A stretch of 28,274 nt of DNA from Protostelium mycophagum (GCA_002081555.1 MZNV01000879.1:1-28274); one strand, 5' to 3'; positions 10,045 to 22,025 are shown, numbered from the stretch's first letter. Translations and numbers: made by a program. Notes: generated from the letters alone by a model not told the origin.

Positions 10045-12906
10045 ATGGAACAAGGAGCAGCAGGAGCGGCCCCCAATGTTCAGACTTTCACATTCAAATT
10101 AAGAGGTGCAGCAACACCTGCCACCATCAAGGTAGAGAGATCAATCAGGATTATGGCTGATCAGAACAGCGTCATGTCGCCAAATTTCCTGCGGACGTCG
10201 AGACCGCCTCTTTGGATTTCACTAAATGGTCTAAGCCGGTGAAAATGTCTTACGAGGTAGAGTAATTCCTGATTTAACACATAATCGAAGGGATTGATCT
10301 CTGCACTGATCAGACCTCAACATGATTTTGGATTTTAACTATGAGATCACGTATCATAGAAATGTTTATCATGATTAGGTGATCAATGACAAAGGACAAA
10401 AGCCTTCCATGCCAGTTCTCAGTAATGACAAAGCAAAATCCTTCCGTAGAAAAAAACTCGAGCAGTATTACCGAGTGAGTCATACATGATCTCTTATAAT
10501 CATCGCCCATTCTAACTCTTGCAGAGGGTGAGTCCCCCTGGTGTCTTTACTCCCGGTAATATTCCTCTTGAATTCTGACTGACATCATGCAGAGAAAAGA
10601 GGCCATTGAAAACAATGACAAGAACAAGGTGACTTCATTTATTCCAACATTTATTTCAATTAAAATTTATTTTTCAAGGCGAAATATTTTGAAATATGTA
10701 GATTGAGAGAAGGTGGCACTTAGAGGACGGGAAGGATAAGAATTCCTTCATTGGATCTCTGGAGGCCGGACAGCAGTCCAATTATGCCATCTTCATGATG
10801 GATGTGGGTTTTACATCGTTGTAGATCGACTACATTTTAAAAAATCGATTTTCCCGGAAATTCAGAAATGCTCAAAAAAAAATTTACATTCGACTTTGAA
10901 ATTTCTGAAGAATTCTTAGGATAAAGAGTTCAAAGTGTTTCCCGTCTCCGAATGGTACAACTTCTACAAACCAAATCACAACTCCCACGCATCTACAGAG
11001 GATGCCGAGTCTGAGGTATTTCTACTTTCAATAACGATTTTATTTTTCCATTTATTTGAAAATCTAAATCGTCAAAAAAGATCCTTCGCAATTTTTGAAA
11101 TTCAAATTTACTGATCGCGCGCCAGATCTACAACAGAGAGCATAAATTGAACATTAAATTCAATAAATTCATGAAGACAAAGATAAAAGCAGAGAAGGAG
11201 GAGGGGGGTGAAGTCGACCCCATGGACAACGTGGAAGAGTTCTCCGTCTTGGGAAGACTGGACAGGTCTAAGAAGAAAATCGAGAAGAAGATCAAGACCG
11301 AGGAAGGCGCGGACTTTGAGGTGATGAGACGATTTTATTTTATTCTTATTCATTTGAAATGCACGTCAAGCAGACCTTTGAAAATAAAGATCCAAAAATA
11401 AAATTTTTATTTCTAAACTTTAAAATTTAAATTTTAAAATTAAAAATAATATTTGGAATGAAATAACCCAAACGGACAAGAAAATGAATAAGAAATAGCC
11501 TGAAGGGGAGGGGGAGGGTGAGGATGACCTGCACGATAGAGAAGAGAAGGAGGAAGAGCCCGATCTCGGCGAAGACCAAGTGAGAAGCTATTTTTATTCT
11601 CAATAACGATTCGTCTCTTCTTGCACATTCAATTCTCTGCGTCCAAATGACCCTCATACATTTTCCCGAGAAATTCATGATGTAGAACGTGGTCTTTACT
11701 CTAAAACACTCCAGCAAAAACTGCATCTACAAATATAAATATCAAAACCAATTTTTTGAACCGAAAATCCGATTTTCGACTGAACAATAACGATTTATTT
11801 AGGCTGGAGGATTTTCAGACGACGAAGGTATTCAGTTGGAAGAAGAGCCAGAAGAGGACAAACCTAAGGATGAAGAGGAGCCACAAGAGCTCACCGAGTA
11901 TGGAAAGGAAGTGATCAGGCTGCAGAAGGAGCACAAGGACGAAGACGACGAGTTTGGTTCCGATGAAGATGAGGCAAGACGTAGATACTCAGTTGATTAT
12001 TGTAATTGTAGATTGACAGTTAACGCGGGAAATTCTTTTTCGTGATTTTTCCATTTTATTTGATTTTGTTGAAAAAATTAAAAATTCTTTGTCGTTGTAG
12101 ATCACCTTTTTAGCCGAAAACATCGTTGTAGTTGACGAAACACAAGGAAGAAGAGGAGGAGGAGGTGCCAGAATCTGATGACGAAGACGATGCGGCCACA
12201 AAGAGGAAGGTCACCGCACCCGTGAAGAAGAAGCCGAAACTCGTGAGTTTTTGATGAGATTGTACCAAGTGTAGAGGCTTTTTCTCCAATATTTGTAAAG
12301 TACTTGAAGTGTATTTTGAGTTTGCGGCAAAGCCTCAAAAATGATTCCAAAAAACACAAAAAAAACATTATTTTTGCGACATGCGTGGAGCCAAATAATC
12401 TGAAAAACAGAAATTGACTGGTTGTAGAACCCTCAAGAAGATGTCACGAAGAAGAGTATGATGACCCCAACTGTCTCCTCCGGAGAAATCACGGAAGAAG
12501 AGGTCATTTTTACAATTCCATCTACAACTATTTTTTAAAAATATTTCAATCCACAAACAAAAATAACCAAAAAGATCAAATTAAATATAATAATATGATA
12601 CATACTGCGGCTCTGCCGCAATCCAAACTTCAATACCTCCACAATCTACAACTCCCCCCTCCCTCCCCCGCATACTGATATCCCCAGGTGAGGAAGGCCC
12701 TCCTCAGTTTGGGCCGAGTCCCCACCAAAAATCTGGTCCTCAGGTTCAAGAAGAGGCTCACCACACAAGCCATCAAGGCCAAGTTCACCCTCATCGTGAA
12801 GAAGTTGTCGCAAACAATTGAAGAGCACGGAGAGAAGTATATCATGTTGAAGGACGAGTTCAGAGGCGGTTTGAAGGTTATTTTTATTTTATTTATTATT
12901 TCTTGA
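10045..12906 (+). CDS. GTF2F1: Transcription initiation factor TFIIF, large (alpha, RAP74) subunit
   Basis: Twelve exons: 10045-10131, 10170-10256, 10379-10474, 10593-10628, 10702-10803, 10920-11015, 11126-11320, 11499-11579, 11803-11973, 12132-12242, 12428-12502 and 12688-12906, giving 451 residues. The N-terminal dimerisation barrel is visible as RHVAKFPADVETASLDF, RWHLEDGKDKNSFIGSLEAG, YAIFMMDV and SEWYNFYKP (compare VHNWYNF in RAP74). A long acidic/lysine-rich linker follows. The C-terminal winged helix is VRKALLSLGRVPTKNLVLRF...KYIMLKDEF. The protein binds TFIIF beta and RNA polymerase II in the preinitiation complex, and the winged helix recruits the CTD phosphatase FCP1 in known systems. 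Every junction is phase 0. The intron at 11974 has a GC donor. The true end may differ: residues after LKDEF read into AT-rich sequence, so the last exon may be spliced at GTTATT (12877) to an exon near 13070. Confidence 0.93.
10525..10527 (+). other. Candidate 3-nt microexon inside the TFIIF alpha gene
   Basis: Within the intron between exons 3 and 4, the sequence reads TCTAACTCTTGCAG, then AGG, then GTGAGT. That is a branch-like site, a strong acceptor and a strong donor around a single codon (Arg). Inclusion or skipping both keep the frame. It is not counted in the 451-residue model. Confidence 0.3.
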
Positions 12907-13350
12907 TTTATTTATTGTATGTATTTCAATTTTTTGACGAGTGAAAGGTGTGAATTTTGTGGGAGGGTTGTAGAATGATCATGTTACGGTGATTCTACGA
13001 ATACAACGGCACATTATAAAAACCAATATGACTTTGAATTTTCTTCTCAGTTTGAATTCAGTGTTTTTAGTTTTTCCAACACGGCAGCTTGTTGATGAAT
13101 GAATGTTTGGAGAATATAGTTGCCACCAATGTGGACTCCCAACCAGACGGTCTACTTTACCTTCTACTTAGAACATAGAACACAGCACTGATGTGAGGTA
13201 CAATCCTCTTCGTGCTTGGAACAACAACGTGTGAGTGGACTTGCCATGCTTTGAAAAATGACGACATCCCGGGAAATCGGTTGTAGAGAGCATTTTTACG
13301 TACGTAAAATAAGATCTTCACGTCGTTGGAGCGAAAAATTCCGCGCAGTG
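12907..13350. other. Spacer between TFIIF alpha and PIP kinase genes
   Basis: This spacer is AT-rich. A phase-0 acceptor near 13070 (TTTTTAG) opens a 37-codon frame that stops at 13171-13173 and could be a final TFIIF alpha exon, but nothing in it is recognisable. Two GTTGTAGA copies occur (12967 and 13281). The rest probably holds the 5' UTR and promoter of the PIP kinase gene. Confidence 0.35.
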
Positions 13351-16300
13351 ATGGCCGAAGAGTCTCAAGAAGCACCAGGCACTCCCAGGGCAACCTCTAA
13401 TAAGTGGTCATGGATTCCATTGAAGATCAAGGCATTGTTCGATTCGTCAAATGATGATCTAGAAGACGACGATACAGACCCTGCTGATTATTTTGGATAT
13501 CCTGACGAATATGACCCGGTAAGGAGTGTGTCGAGACGTGGATTGAAAAATGTAGGAGAACTATCCGAGATATAGGATCATAAGCGACCAAGTGCCTCCT
13601 CATATCAAGTCCATCTTGTCACCAGCACCTTCTAGAACTCAGTCTTCAGGTACCTCTTCCTCATTTTCTTCTCAAAATCTCAAGATACCTCCATTACATA
13701 AAATCACAACTCCAAATACAAGTTTGAAATGAGTAGATGAGATAGAGTCGCCAACAAAGAGACCAGTGATGTCTTCCTGTAAAATCTTTGAATCAAATTT
13801 TGTGTTGGATATCGTGTTGGTGATCAGGACATGTGTAAGTCTTTCATTTATTCTCTTGACCTTCAAATCACATACTATCGAGATTCACAATTCCAAATGA
13901 TTTGTGTCCTTTGGATATCCATTTGACTGTGTACGACGGCTCTGTGATGGACAGAATGCCTCCCTATAAGTTTACAACAGAGTCATAGACTATCATTCTC
14001 TAACGCATAGGGGCTGATGAAGCTCATGGTGTTCCCAGAACAATTTCCCTATGGAGCTCGTACTCCACCCTTTCCAATATTTTCAAGGCACTGCAATTCC
14101 TTACCGTGACTCGCGGTAACTGACGTGAAATTAACGTGCGGGCTGCCGAGGGTTTGAGCCGGCTTGCAGTGCCTTGCATGAATGAAAAATATCTGAAAAG
14201 TCTTTGAAAAATAATTGCTCACTTCTCGCAGTTGATCCATTCTGGCACAAATTATTCCGGAATTCACAATGAACACCAACAATATTCTCCCTCCCCCACA
14301 TCTACAGCACCCACAAGCCCCCTGGCATCTCGAAGAGGTGAAAATTCGTGGAAAATTCTCTGATGGGATGAAAATTCATTGAAATTTCAGGGTCGATGAA
14401 CTCTGGTGTGTTTCGGATGACGTCACTAAGTGATGCAGAAGCATATGACACCATGAAATACAAAATTTCAAGGTATAAAATTTTATTTATTCACATGAAG
14501 ATTTATAAATTCAGGTTCGGTGATGACAGGAGGATGACAGTTACGGACTACAGCCCACGTGTTTACTCTCAACTACGTCGTATATTCAACATCACTGCTG
14601 AGGAATGCCTCGTGAGTGGCCCATACAGACACTTTTATCTTCACACAAAACGCGAGAAAGAACTCAGTTGTTACCGTAATTCAATACCGCGATATTCCCG
14701 GAAAAAATTGTCCCATAATGGCCACAAAGTTCTATTTTAGAAATTCCATAACGAATTCTCACTGACTTTTCCCCAGTTCTCTTGGTGCGACCCCGAAAAA
14801 ATCGAGCTGAAGGCATCAGAAGGGAAGAGCAGCTCTTTGTTTCTGAGTTCTTTGGACAAGCGATTCGTGGTAAAGCGGATATCACGCTCTGATTCCAACA
14901 CGCTAAAGTCAATGCTTGAAGGCTATTATAAGGTTTTATTTTTCAAGAGATTTTTACACCATCTACAACCAGACATAAAAAATTGATCATGTATAGCACT
15001 TCTCCACTAACAGGAGATCTACACTGATGAGAATCATTTCCCATCATAAGATAGAGAGGAAAGGAAAGACACACTACATCATCGTCACACTGAATGTCTT
15101 TGGGTCTTCTGCCCCTTCAGAAGTATACGATCTCAAGGTAGATCTACAAGATCTTGTTTTAGAATTTTCCGAAAAAAATTGAGGAAATTTCGGGGAAATT
15201 TCTAAATCGTACAGGGGTCAAAGGTGGGGCGGGGAGCGCTGGAGACCAGAGGGAGCGTCTCTTTCTCTGAAGATTCCCGAGATGTACCTGACGTCCTTCC
15301 CGTTATCGCTGTACAGGTAAAATTATTTTTATTCTTGATCGTGATATTTTTTTGTATAAAATAACTTGAATAAATAATTTTATTTGAATGAATTAATTTA
15401 TTTGCATAAGCTTCACAAAGACATCTTATATATTTATCTCCTTCTACAACACAGAATATTCTGAGAAAATTCAGGCACAAAAAGACAATGATTTCATCGC
15501 CAAAAATAGAAAACTGTACATGAAGAATTCCGACAAGCAAGAATTAACAACGGCTCTAGAGGCAGATACAAGAGTGAGTTCTCCCGCCAAATCATCAGAT
15601 TCAAATCTCAAATTCCCATTTTCGGAATTCCTGCGGAATTTCTCATCTCGAGATTTCTGACTCGTTGTAGTGGCTCGAATCCCATTCGGTGATGGACTAC
15701 AGCTTCTTGGTTGGGGTTGTAAAGGAGGAGGAAGCTCGTGACGCTGAGAAGCTTTTTGAAGTGGAGTCCTATACCATAAATTACAAAAAAGGTATCATAA
15801 ATTTCAGAAAAAATCTCTTTCATTTTTGGAAAAAAATTTGTCGAAAATTATAAAATTTTGGAAAAAAATTTTTTTCGGAAAATGTTTCGAAATAAATTCT
15901 AAAAAAGATAGTTCCAACACAAGTATATTTCTTGGAAGATGTTTCCACGCAAAGAAAAAAGATGACGTCATCTTCTGGTCTCAAAAAGCAGGAAATGAAG
16001 AGCTCAAACCCTGCCGTCTTGGAGTGAGCCGTCATGTTTCTATTTATAGATCACAAAAAATTGACTGGTTGTAGTGTGATGTCTGTTCCTGCTTGTAGGG
16101 GTGTGAAATCATATAGGACTGATCAAGCTCACGATGACGTGGAATTCTATCTCTTTGGGACCATAGACGTGAGTTTTATTGTCTCGTTGTAGACGAGATA
16201 TGTTCCATCTACAATGAGGATTTTAATGAAAATGTAGTTTTTGCAGCACTACAACAGCAAGAAGAAATTTGCACACTTTGCCAAATCGTTACGTCACGAT

Positions 16301-16840
16301 TCGGTAAGTGAAATCTCATCGAAATTTCGGATTGAGAAAATAGTGATGACGTCATAGGGCGAGTTGTCGACAGTTAACCCTACATTGTACGCATCACGAT
16401 TCAGAGACTTTGTACAATCTGTCATCGTGACACCCGAGGGCGACAGTGAGATATTTCATCGAAATTTCATTTTGACATTTTCTCGAAATTCTGGGAATTG
16501 TGTTGATTGTGAAATTTCGTGGGAAACTCTAAGTATATTGAAGGTGAAGAAATCACGAGTGTAGAGCCACCAGACTTGCCAGACGAAGCCGAAAGAAGGA
16601 AAGAAGAGGTATGTTTACATCGTTGTAGATCCATAAATCAGTAAAATCACGAAGAATTGCATCATGAGAACATATCACAAAAAATATTTAAAAATAATTC
16701 AAAAAAGCTGTAGAATCTTTTGCAGAGCCCCGAGAACTAAATTTGTGCAGGTGAACTCATTGAAACAAGCACCAAAAGCTATTTTTAGAAGGACCCTCTC
16801 CGCACCTGTAGACCTCCTGCAGGGATCCACCACAGATTGA
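13351..16840 (+). CDS. Phosphatidylinositol phosphate kinase (PIPK family)
   Basis: Eighteen exons give 590 residues: 13351-13518, 13556-13649, 13746-13778, 14011-14105, 14232-14337, 14391-14472, 14515-14611, 14777-14932, 14997-15137, 15215-15316, 15475-15573, 15671-15791, 15939-16023, 16075-16168, 16247-16303, 16358-16445, 16544-16608 and 16751-16840. Residues 1-190 are a serine/proline-rich extension. The kinase domain starts at YSPRVYSQLRRIFNI (~203). It has the ATP-site lysine in RFVVKRIS (Lys258), EVYDLKGSKVGRG (~320-331), SVMDYSFLVGV (~398-408, family IMDYSLLVG), FYLFGTID (Asp491, metal-binding position of family IID) and LYASRFRDFV (family LYxxRFxxF). PIPKs make PI(4,5)P2 or PI(5)P/PI(3,5)P2 on membranes; the subtype is not decided. 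Exons 3-4 in the disordered N-terminus are the least certain. AATAAA is at 16881-16886. Confidence 0.9.
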
Positions 16841-17079
16841 GACTGATGACGTCATCGAATATTTATTGTGTCTGATCGTGAATAAATTGTTTTCTAAAAG
16901 GCAACAGAAAGATTTTAAAGAGGGTGCCTTCGTTAGAAGTGCTCTGTCTCATCCCATTGTTGATCTTGATGATCGGCTTTGCCGTTGGGCTGCGCGTGAA
17001 GAATTTGTCCAGAAAGAAGCAGAGTCCCAAAAAATTAGTCACGACCATTTGACCTGCCCGTTGCTTGTTTCTACAGAAG

Positions 17080-17545
17080 ATGCACACAGATGCAGAAGAA
17101 GATGTCCTTTCGAGTGTGAGGCAGTTCTTAGATAAAATCCCCATCAGGAATCCCCGAGGTAAACTCGAGCCAATGTGGACAAATGCACCATGGTTGTGCC
17201 GTGCAAAACTTTAGACTTATGAATTCAGATCCTCCAGGAGATTTAGCTGCTCAAGAAGGGCTCATGCAGGGATATCATTCTTCCCTGAATCAGAATTGTG
17301 AGTCTTTTGCAGATCAGCACCAATCACCTTGTACATTCGCGATCGCTTTCTGATCTCTCACAGTGAAGGCAAGGATGATGAGAGCAGGCGTGCAGTCCTT
17401 TCCCAACCTCTCAAATCAGGCAAAATCAGACGCAGAAGAGTTATTCGTGCAATGGGATACAGGCACGATAGACTCTATGGGATTATTAAGAGGTCTCGAG
17501 CAGGTTATTGGAAGAAACAGACTCAGAATTGTGACTGAGATGTAA
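17080..17545 (+). CDS. Small hypothetical protein (109 aa)
   Basis: Three exons (17080-17158, 17229-17297 and 17364-17545) close in phase. The N-terminal part is acidic then helical (DAEEDVLSSVRQFLDKIPI). The middle is Gly/Pro/Asn-rich (DPPGDLAAQEGLMQGYHSS). The C-terminal half looks like two helices (AKSDAEELFVQWDTGTIDSM, GLLRGLEQVIGRN). There is no signal peptide or membrane segment and I recognise no family. The stop codon TAA overlaps an AATAAA (17544-17549), so the 3' UTR would be very short. Codon use and clean splice sites make it a credible gene. Upstream, 16841-17079 holds the PIP kinase 3' UTR and no other exon I can support. Confidence 0.65.
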
Positions 17546-17602
17546 TAAAATAATTGGGGATTGTTGGGTTTGGTTTAAATATTATTAAGGAAAACCATCA
17601 CA

Positions 17603-19643
17603 ATGGCTATAATGGCAAGCGCACAAGATGACAGCAAATTGAAGACACTTCTTGTGGTGACGCTCCTCCTGAAGAAGTTAAGAGACAGACGGTGAGTCGT
17701 TGTCGTCTCGTTGTCCGGAAGATTCCGGAAAAACGGATAACCATCTCTACAACAAGACCGAATTTTTTGAGATCACAGATCGCGCAAGAAATGATCCCAA
17801 CAGAACCCTCTGACAAAGACAACGATGATGTAGTGTTCGATGTCAGAACTAACTGGAATCAATTACATTTACCAACTCTGGCACTTACTGCTTCTTCTGT
17901 ATACATCGCAGAGAGTGTCATCTACCACCCATTCGACCTATTAAGAACCAGAATACAGACAAGTCAACAGGTCAGTGATGTTGAAAGTGATCAACATGAT
18001 CGCCAATTCTGATGAATCAAGCGTTTGAACGCTAAAGATATTGTCTCTTTAGTCAAAAAATCTGGAACAAGAGGTGATTCATCTCCATAAACTGTGATCA
18101 CATGATGAAATGTTGATCTCTATGCAGGAATGTACACAGGGTTCTGGCCGAATACACTTGGGAACCTTCCTGGAAATGCAGTCTACCTCTTCTCATACAA
18201 CTTCTTCAGAGAGAAGCTGTCGGATATGTCATCACAAAAAGACGGAAGAACAGGTGAGCCACGCTGCCCTCTTAGATGTTGGTTGTGACAAAAACAAATC
18301 GACTTGTTACATTGCAGTTACAGAATTATTTTTTTTGAATTACTGCAAAGCTTCCCTGCATTTTCTGCCGCCAAAATAATAAATGTGAAATTCAAATTGA
18401 TCTGACAAGAAAAATAGCCGTTTGGGTGTCCCTGGTTGCGGGAGGCCTCGCCGACCTTTCTTCAAACATTCTTTACGCACCTGTCGACGTTGTAGTTCAG
18501 AGACTTTTCATTCAGAATTCAGAAAAGAAGCAGTACAAAAACTCTTTCGGTACGTAAATGACGTCATCAATCTCTAGAGATATCGTTGTGTGACATCTTG
18601 ACGAATTTTGCAAATATTTTTTTCATCACATTTTGTCCAGTTTTGTCTACCACAATCCAACTCTTTTAAACTATATAAATATTAATAATAATCGTAATGA
18701 AAATATTATCAATGAATATTATTTCCTCCAACTCTGCATCTCATGACCTCATCAGATGCCGTTACAAAAATCTACAGAAACGAAGGTATCCGAGGATTTT
18801 ATAGAGGCTTTGGCGCTGTGCTACTGACAAACGTCCCGGCGTCTGCGGTTTGGTGGGCTTCATACGAGTCGTGCAAAGAGATTTTTTCCAAAGCGTTTTC
18901 CAAGAGTAAAGACGGGGTGAGCGATCTGGATTTATACATCTCACGGTAGTAAATGTGAACACGTCGCGGTTAACGACGTGTCGTTACCGTGACAGAGACG
19001 AAATGTGAAAGTGGTGATGAAAATTCCAGGAAAAACGAGTTGTAGAACAACATCTTGGCGCGCAATTTGCCGCAGGGGCAACGGCGGGTGTATCCATGGT
19101 GATATTCACCAACCCAATGGAGGTATTTCTCATTCCAATGAGAATCTTTTTCTGAGAAGTTTCAGGTGATCAAGACAAGGCTGCAGACACAACATTTCTC
19201 CGTCCAAAATTCAACAGATTCTTACTTTTACAAAAACAGTTGGCAGGGATTAACTTCTATCGTCAAGGCAGAAGGTTATTATTCAATCTACATCGGTGTT
19301 TGCGGCCAAATTTAGGCCCATTTTTGGCTTATTTTTTTCCGAGTTGTTCAATAATTAAAAATATATATTTGTTAACCTTAAAAATTCTGATGCACAAAAG
19401 AATTTCTCTTGACAAGCAGAAATTATGTTTTATTTTAATTGTTATTTTTTATTTTAAAAATCAGGAAAAATTCTTCAAAAGATGTACAGAAGGATGATGA
19501 CCGGGAAATTCACTGAAATTTCAGGTTTTGGCGCGTTGTACAAAGGAGTTGTTCCGAGAATGATGTATTCTTGCGTATTTTCCAGTCTGTCAGGGGTGAT
19601 ATATGAATCTATTTTGAAATTCAGCAGAAAGGACCAGTCTTGA
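17603..19643 (+). CDS. Mitochondrial carrier, SLC25A44-like
   Basis: Nine exons close in phase: 17603-17691, 17772-17970, 18022-18073, 18128-18253, 18418-18549, 18756-18916, 19030-19122, 19166-19274 and 19525-19643, giving 359 residues. The three carrier signatures are present: HPFDLLRTRIQ (~82-92), APVDVVVQRL (~176-185) and NPMEVIKTRLQ (~281-291). Partner motifs are GMYTGFW, GFYRGFGAVLLTNVPASAVWW and GALYKGVVPR. The opening NWNQLHLPT and the phrase VPASAVWWASYES resemble SLC25A44 (YPF-x-LI(K/R)TRLQ, IPNSAVWWPFY), a branched-chain amino acid transporter of the inner mitochondrial membrane. The substrate here is inference from that resemblance. An N-terminal extension of about 55 residues precedes the first repeat. 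AATAAA is at about 19777-19782. Confidence 0.9.
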
Positions 19644-19963
19644 GGAAGTGTGAGTCTTTGAAATCATTTATCCGATCCAATCTACCGAAGAAAACAATGT
19701 GAAATATGTCAGAAAATTGACCAGATTTTAGTTAGATTTGACATCCCCGCGAATCTTCTCCTCCATTTGAAAAAAAAATAAAAGATGAGGAAAAGTTCTC
19801 CATATTTCATAACGAGAAAGTTACCGTGAATGATGCGCTTATCTACCGAGACAACGCTGCGCTCCTTACCGCGGCCACTTCCGTGAATCTAACTAAAAGA
19901 GATTGCAGGATTGGCTTAACATCCTGATCCTGAAGTGAATGTGTTTTTTTCAATGGACTAAAA
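19644..19963. other. Spacer downstream of the carrier gene
   Basis: This spacer contains the carrier 3' UTR with AATAAA near 19777, then a stretch (about 19819-19893) with three TTACCG/CTACCG-type words shared with other spacers and introns. No exon is supported. Confidence 0.4.
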
Positions 19964-20194
19964 ATGGTGTATGCTTCTAATTTTAGATCAGATCTTGATT
20001 CCGTTTTTCCCGTGGATGTCGCGGAGACAATCTCGAGAATTGGTCTGACAGCTGAAGGACCGAGGAAGACACCAACAACCCTCGGCAGGAAGAGATCAGG
20101 AGGAGATCACAGGTCTCATCATCAACAAACCTCGTTGGTAGTGAGGCAACAAGAGAATAATCCCTTTTCACCTAAAGGTGCTCTGCCAAAATAA
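19964..20194 (+). CDS. Small basic hypothetical protein
   Basis: An ATG at 19964 opens 76 codons to TAA at 20192-20194. The protein is polar, with FPVDVAETISRIGLTAEGP and then a basic/His-rich stretch (KTPTTLGRKRSGGDHRSHHQ). AATAAA overlaps the stop region (about 20191-20196). Bases 19967-19986 (GTGTATGCTTCTAATTTTAG) look like the end of an intron, with a CTAAT branch site. The protein may therefore begin in an upstream exon I could not place, in which case only residues from about SDLDSVF are certain. Family unknown; it may be disordered and nuclear, on composition only. Confidence 0.4.
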   Translation: MVYASNFRSDLDSVFPVDVAETISRIGLTAEGPRKTPTTLGRKRSGGDHRSHHQQTSLVVRQQENNPFSPKGALPK

Positions 20195-20381
20195 ATCCGG
20201 TGCGCACCGCTCACTTTCTCATTCTCGTCCAGAAGAACAGAGGAGGGCATCCTTCCACTTTTGGTCAGGGTAAAGAAGTTGTTTTTTCTTTTAACAAACT
20301 CGAAACACCGCGCTTTCGCTTTCTGACGGGATCAGATCTTCTTTGAATAGGATTCTTCACGTGCGATAGTCAATTTTGGAG

Positions 20382-21758
20382 ATGCAGACTCGGCACCTCC
20401 TCTACTTTCTGATTGCAGCATCCCTGCTCTGTTTTCTCGTCTATACTTCGACCCGCAGTATCACCACAGAGAAATATGTGACGGTGAGCTCATTTTTTGT
20501 AGTCTCTAAACGCTAATTTAATCAGTGGGATGTACCGTATTTCGCTGGAATCAACAACCAGCTCATAATGATGTTGTCAGCGGCGGTCCTCAGGCCGTTT
20601 CAACGACGAGTGGTCGTCCCTTCATTTCACTATATCGCTCGACACGGCCTGAACTGCTCACATTCCATGCCAACAACAGAAATGTTCACTAAAGAGGGTC
20701 TCGAAGCAGCAGGTTATGTGACCGATATTGACTTCGAGACGACTGAGAATCACGACCGAACCAGAGTTCATTTTAGAGGACAGGACGCACAATCTAAATT
20801 AGCCGTCATCATATTTGACGCGAAGGAATACTTTTGGCGAGCGACGGCACAGGCTTTCGTCATTTGGAACTTCGTAGTACCTTGGCTCAGAGGAGGACCA
20901 TATCGAGTCCTGGCCTCTCATCTTCGTGCAGCGGACCTACTGGAGCGCTGTACATTAGAGGCTGCACCAGATATCAGAACTTCGGTAGCCGTTCATATCA
21001 GAACATGGTCAGCGGATTTCAACTTTGAAAATAAGACGGCAGAGGAACAATGCCGCGAGCAGAGTTTTCCTGTTTTAAAGTGAGTATTTGAATTGCCATT
21101 AAGATAGGAGCTCAATGTGTTTTTAGTCTCGCGTATGGAGACTGCGGATGGACCTCCGACTATCTGCACAACAATGTGATAAGAGTTCAAAGAAACGATA
21201 GACAGAGCGTCTACATTGCCACGGACGATACTTCTCACTCGCTGATCACAGGCCTTATGGAAAAACTTAATGGAAGAGGAAAGCTCATCAAGATGGGAGA
21301 GAGCTGCAAGGCTGAGATCAGCCAGAGATGGCCACGTGCCGAAGATCATGAATGGAGGCATAAGATCTACCCCGATCTGATCGAGAGCACAGCACTCGTC
21401 ATGGCAGATACCTTCCTGGGCAGCTTCTTCTCTACATACTCGCAGGTATGATCAATTCGTCATCGAAATCATCTCACTTTTATAGGTTGCCGCCGTCCGA
21501 TCAATAGCTCTCGGACACAGAGCTTACTTTATGCAAACAAAAACACAGAGAGTTCTCTGGGACAATAGAGGCGAGATCTTGTTGATCGCTCTGGTGCTCA
21601 TTTTGGGCGGCCTCGTGAGATGGATCAGATCATCACGGACCAGAAGCTATGCAGCCGTCCTCTATGTGAGATTACTTCGGTTAGGACGGCCAGACTATTG
21701 TCTTAGAAATTCTACCGATTTCTCATCAGAAGAGAAGAGAGAAGCTGTGATAGTATAG
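20382..21758 (+). CDS. O-fucosyltransferase-like membrane protein
   Basis: Four exons close in phase: 20382-20483, 20526-21079, 21127-21445 and 21486-21758, giving 415 residues. A signal-anchor spans residues 6-22 (LLYFLIAASLLCFLVYT), consistent with a type II Golgi/ER enzyme. The lumenal part has YFAGINNQLIMMLSAAVL (~39-56), matching the G-G-x-N-N-Q opening of GDP-fucose protein O-fucosyltransferases, then AVHIRTW (~189-195, the HxRxx nucleotide-sugar site), VYIATDD, and LVMADTFLGSFFSTYSQVAAV with ALGHRAYF (the D-x-x-x-x-x-D-x-F-x-G-x-x-x-S-x-F-S region). Members transfer fucose from GDP-fucose to Ser/Thr of secreted proteins. Unusually, a second hydrophobic segment (ILLIALVLILGGLVRWI, ~356-372) follows the catalytic domain, then a 40-residue basic tail. 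AATAAA is at about 21793-21798. Confidence 0.8.
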
Positions 21759-22025
21759 ATAGAGAAGATCACTTAAGGACGAAAACGAATGAAATAAAAT
21801 AAAGGATCTTGTGTGAATCAGCAAATATTATCACAACAACATAATATTCACAGAAACAAATACATAATTATCTAGCCGAAGCGTCAGAGTGAAAGAAAAG
21901 CTGTGAGAGGGCTTTCAGGATCCGTTGTTGTAATCACCAAGATGAGCAGCCCAGAATAGCTTTTAATTTAATTTAAATGCTCAACCCCACGATTTATTTA
22001 AATTTCAAATTTTGTTGGACACATC

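Noticed and set aside
9540-10076. 178-codon - frame opposite the amylase 3' end
   Set aside because: It is antisense to a well-conserved amylase exon and lacks recognisable features.
12102-12845. Several - strand frames opposite TFIIF alpha
   Set aside because: They are shadows of lysine/glutamate-rich coding sequence (leucine/phenylalanine-rich antisense).
13880-13990. Open frame containing IPNDLCPLDIHLTVYDG inside a PIP kinase intron
   Set aside because: It looks protein-like, but no donor/acceptor pair joins it in phase to the flanking exons; kept as intron.
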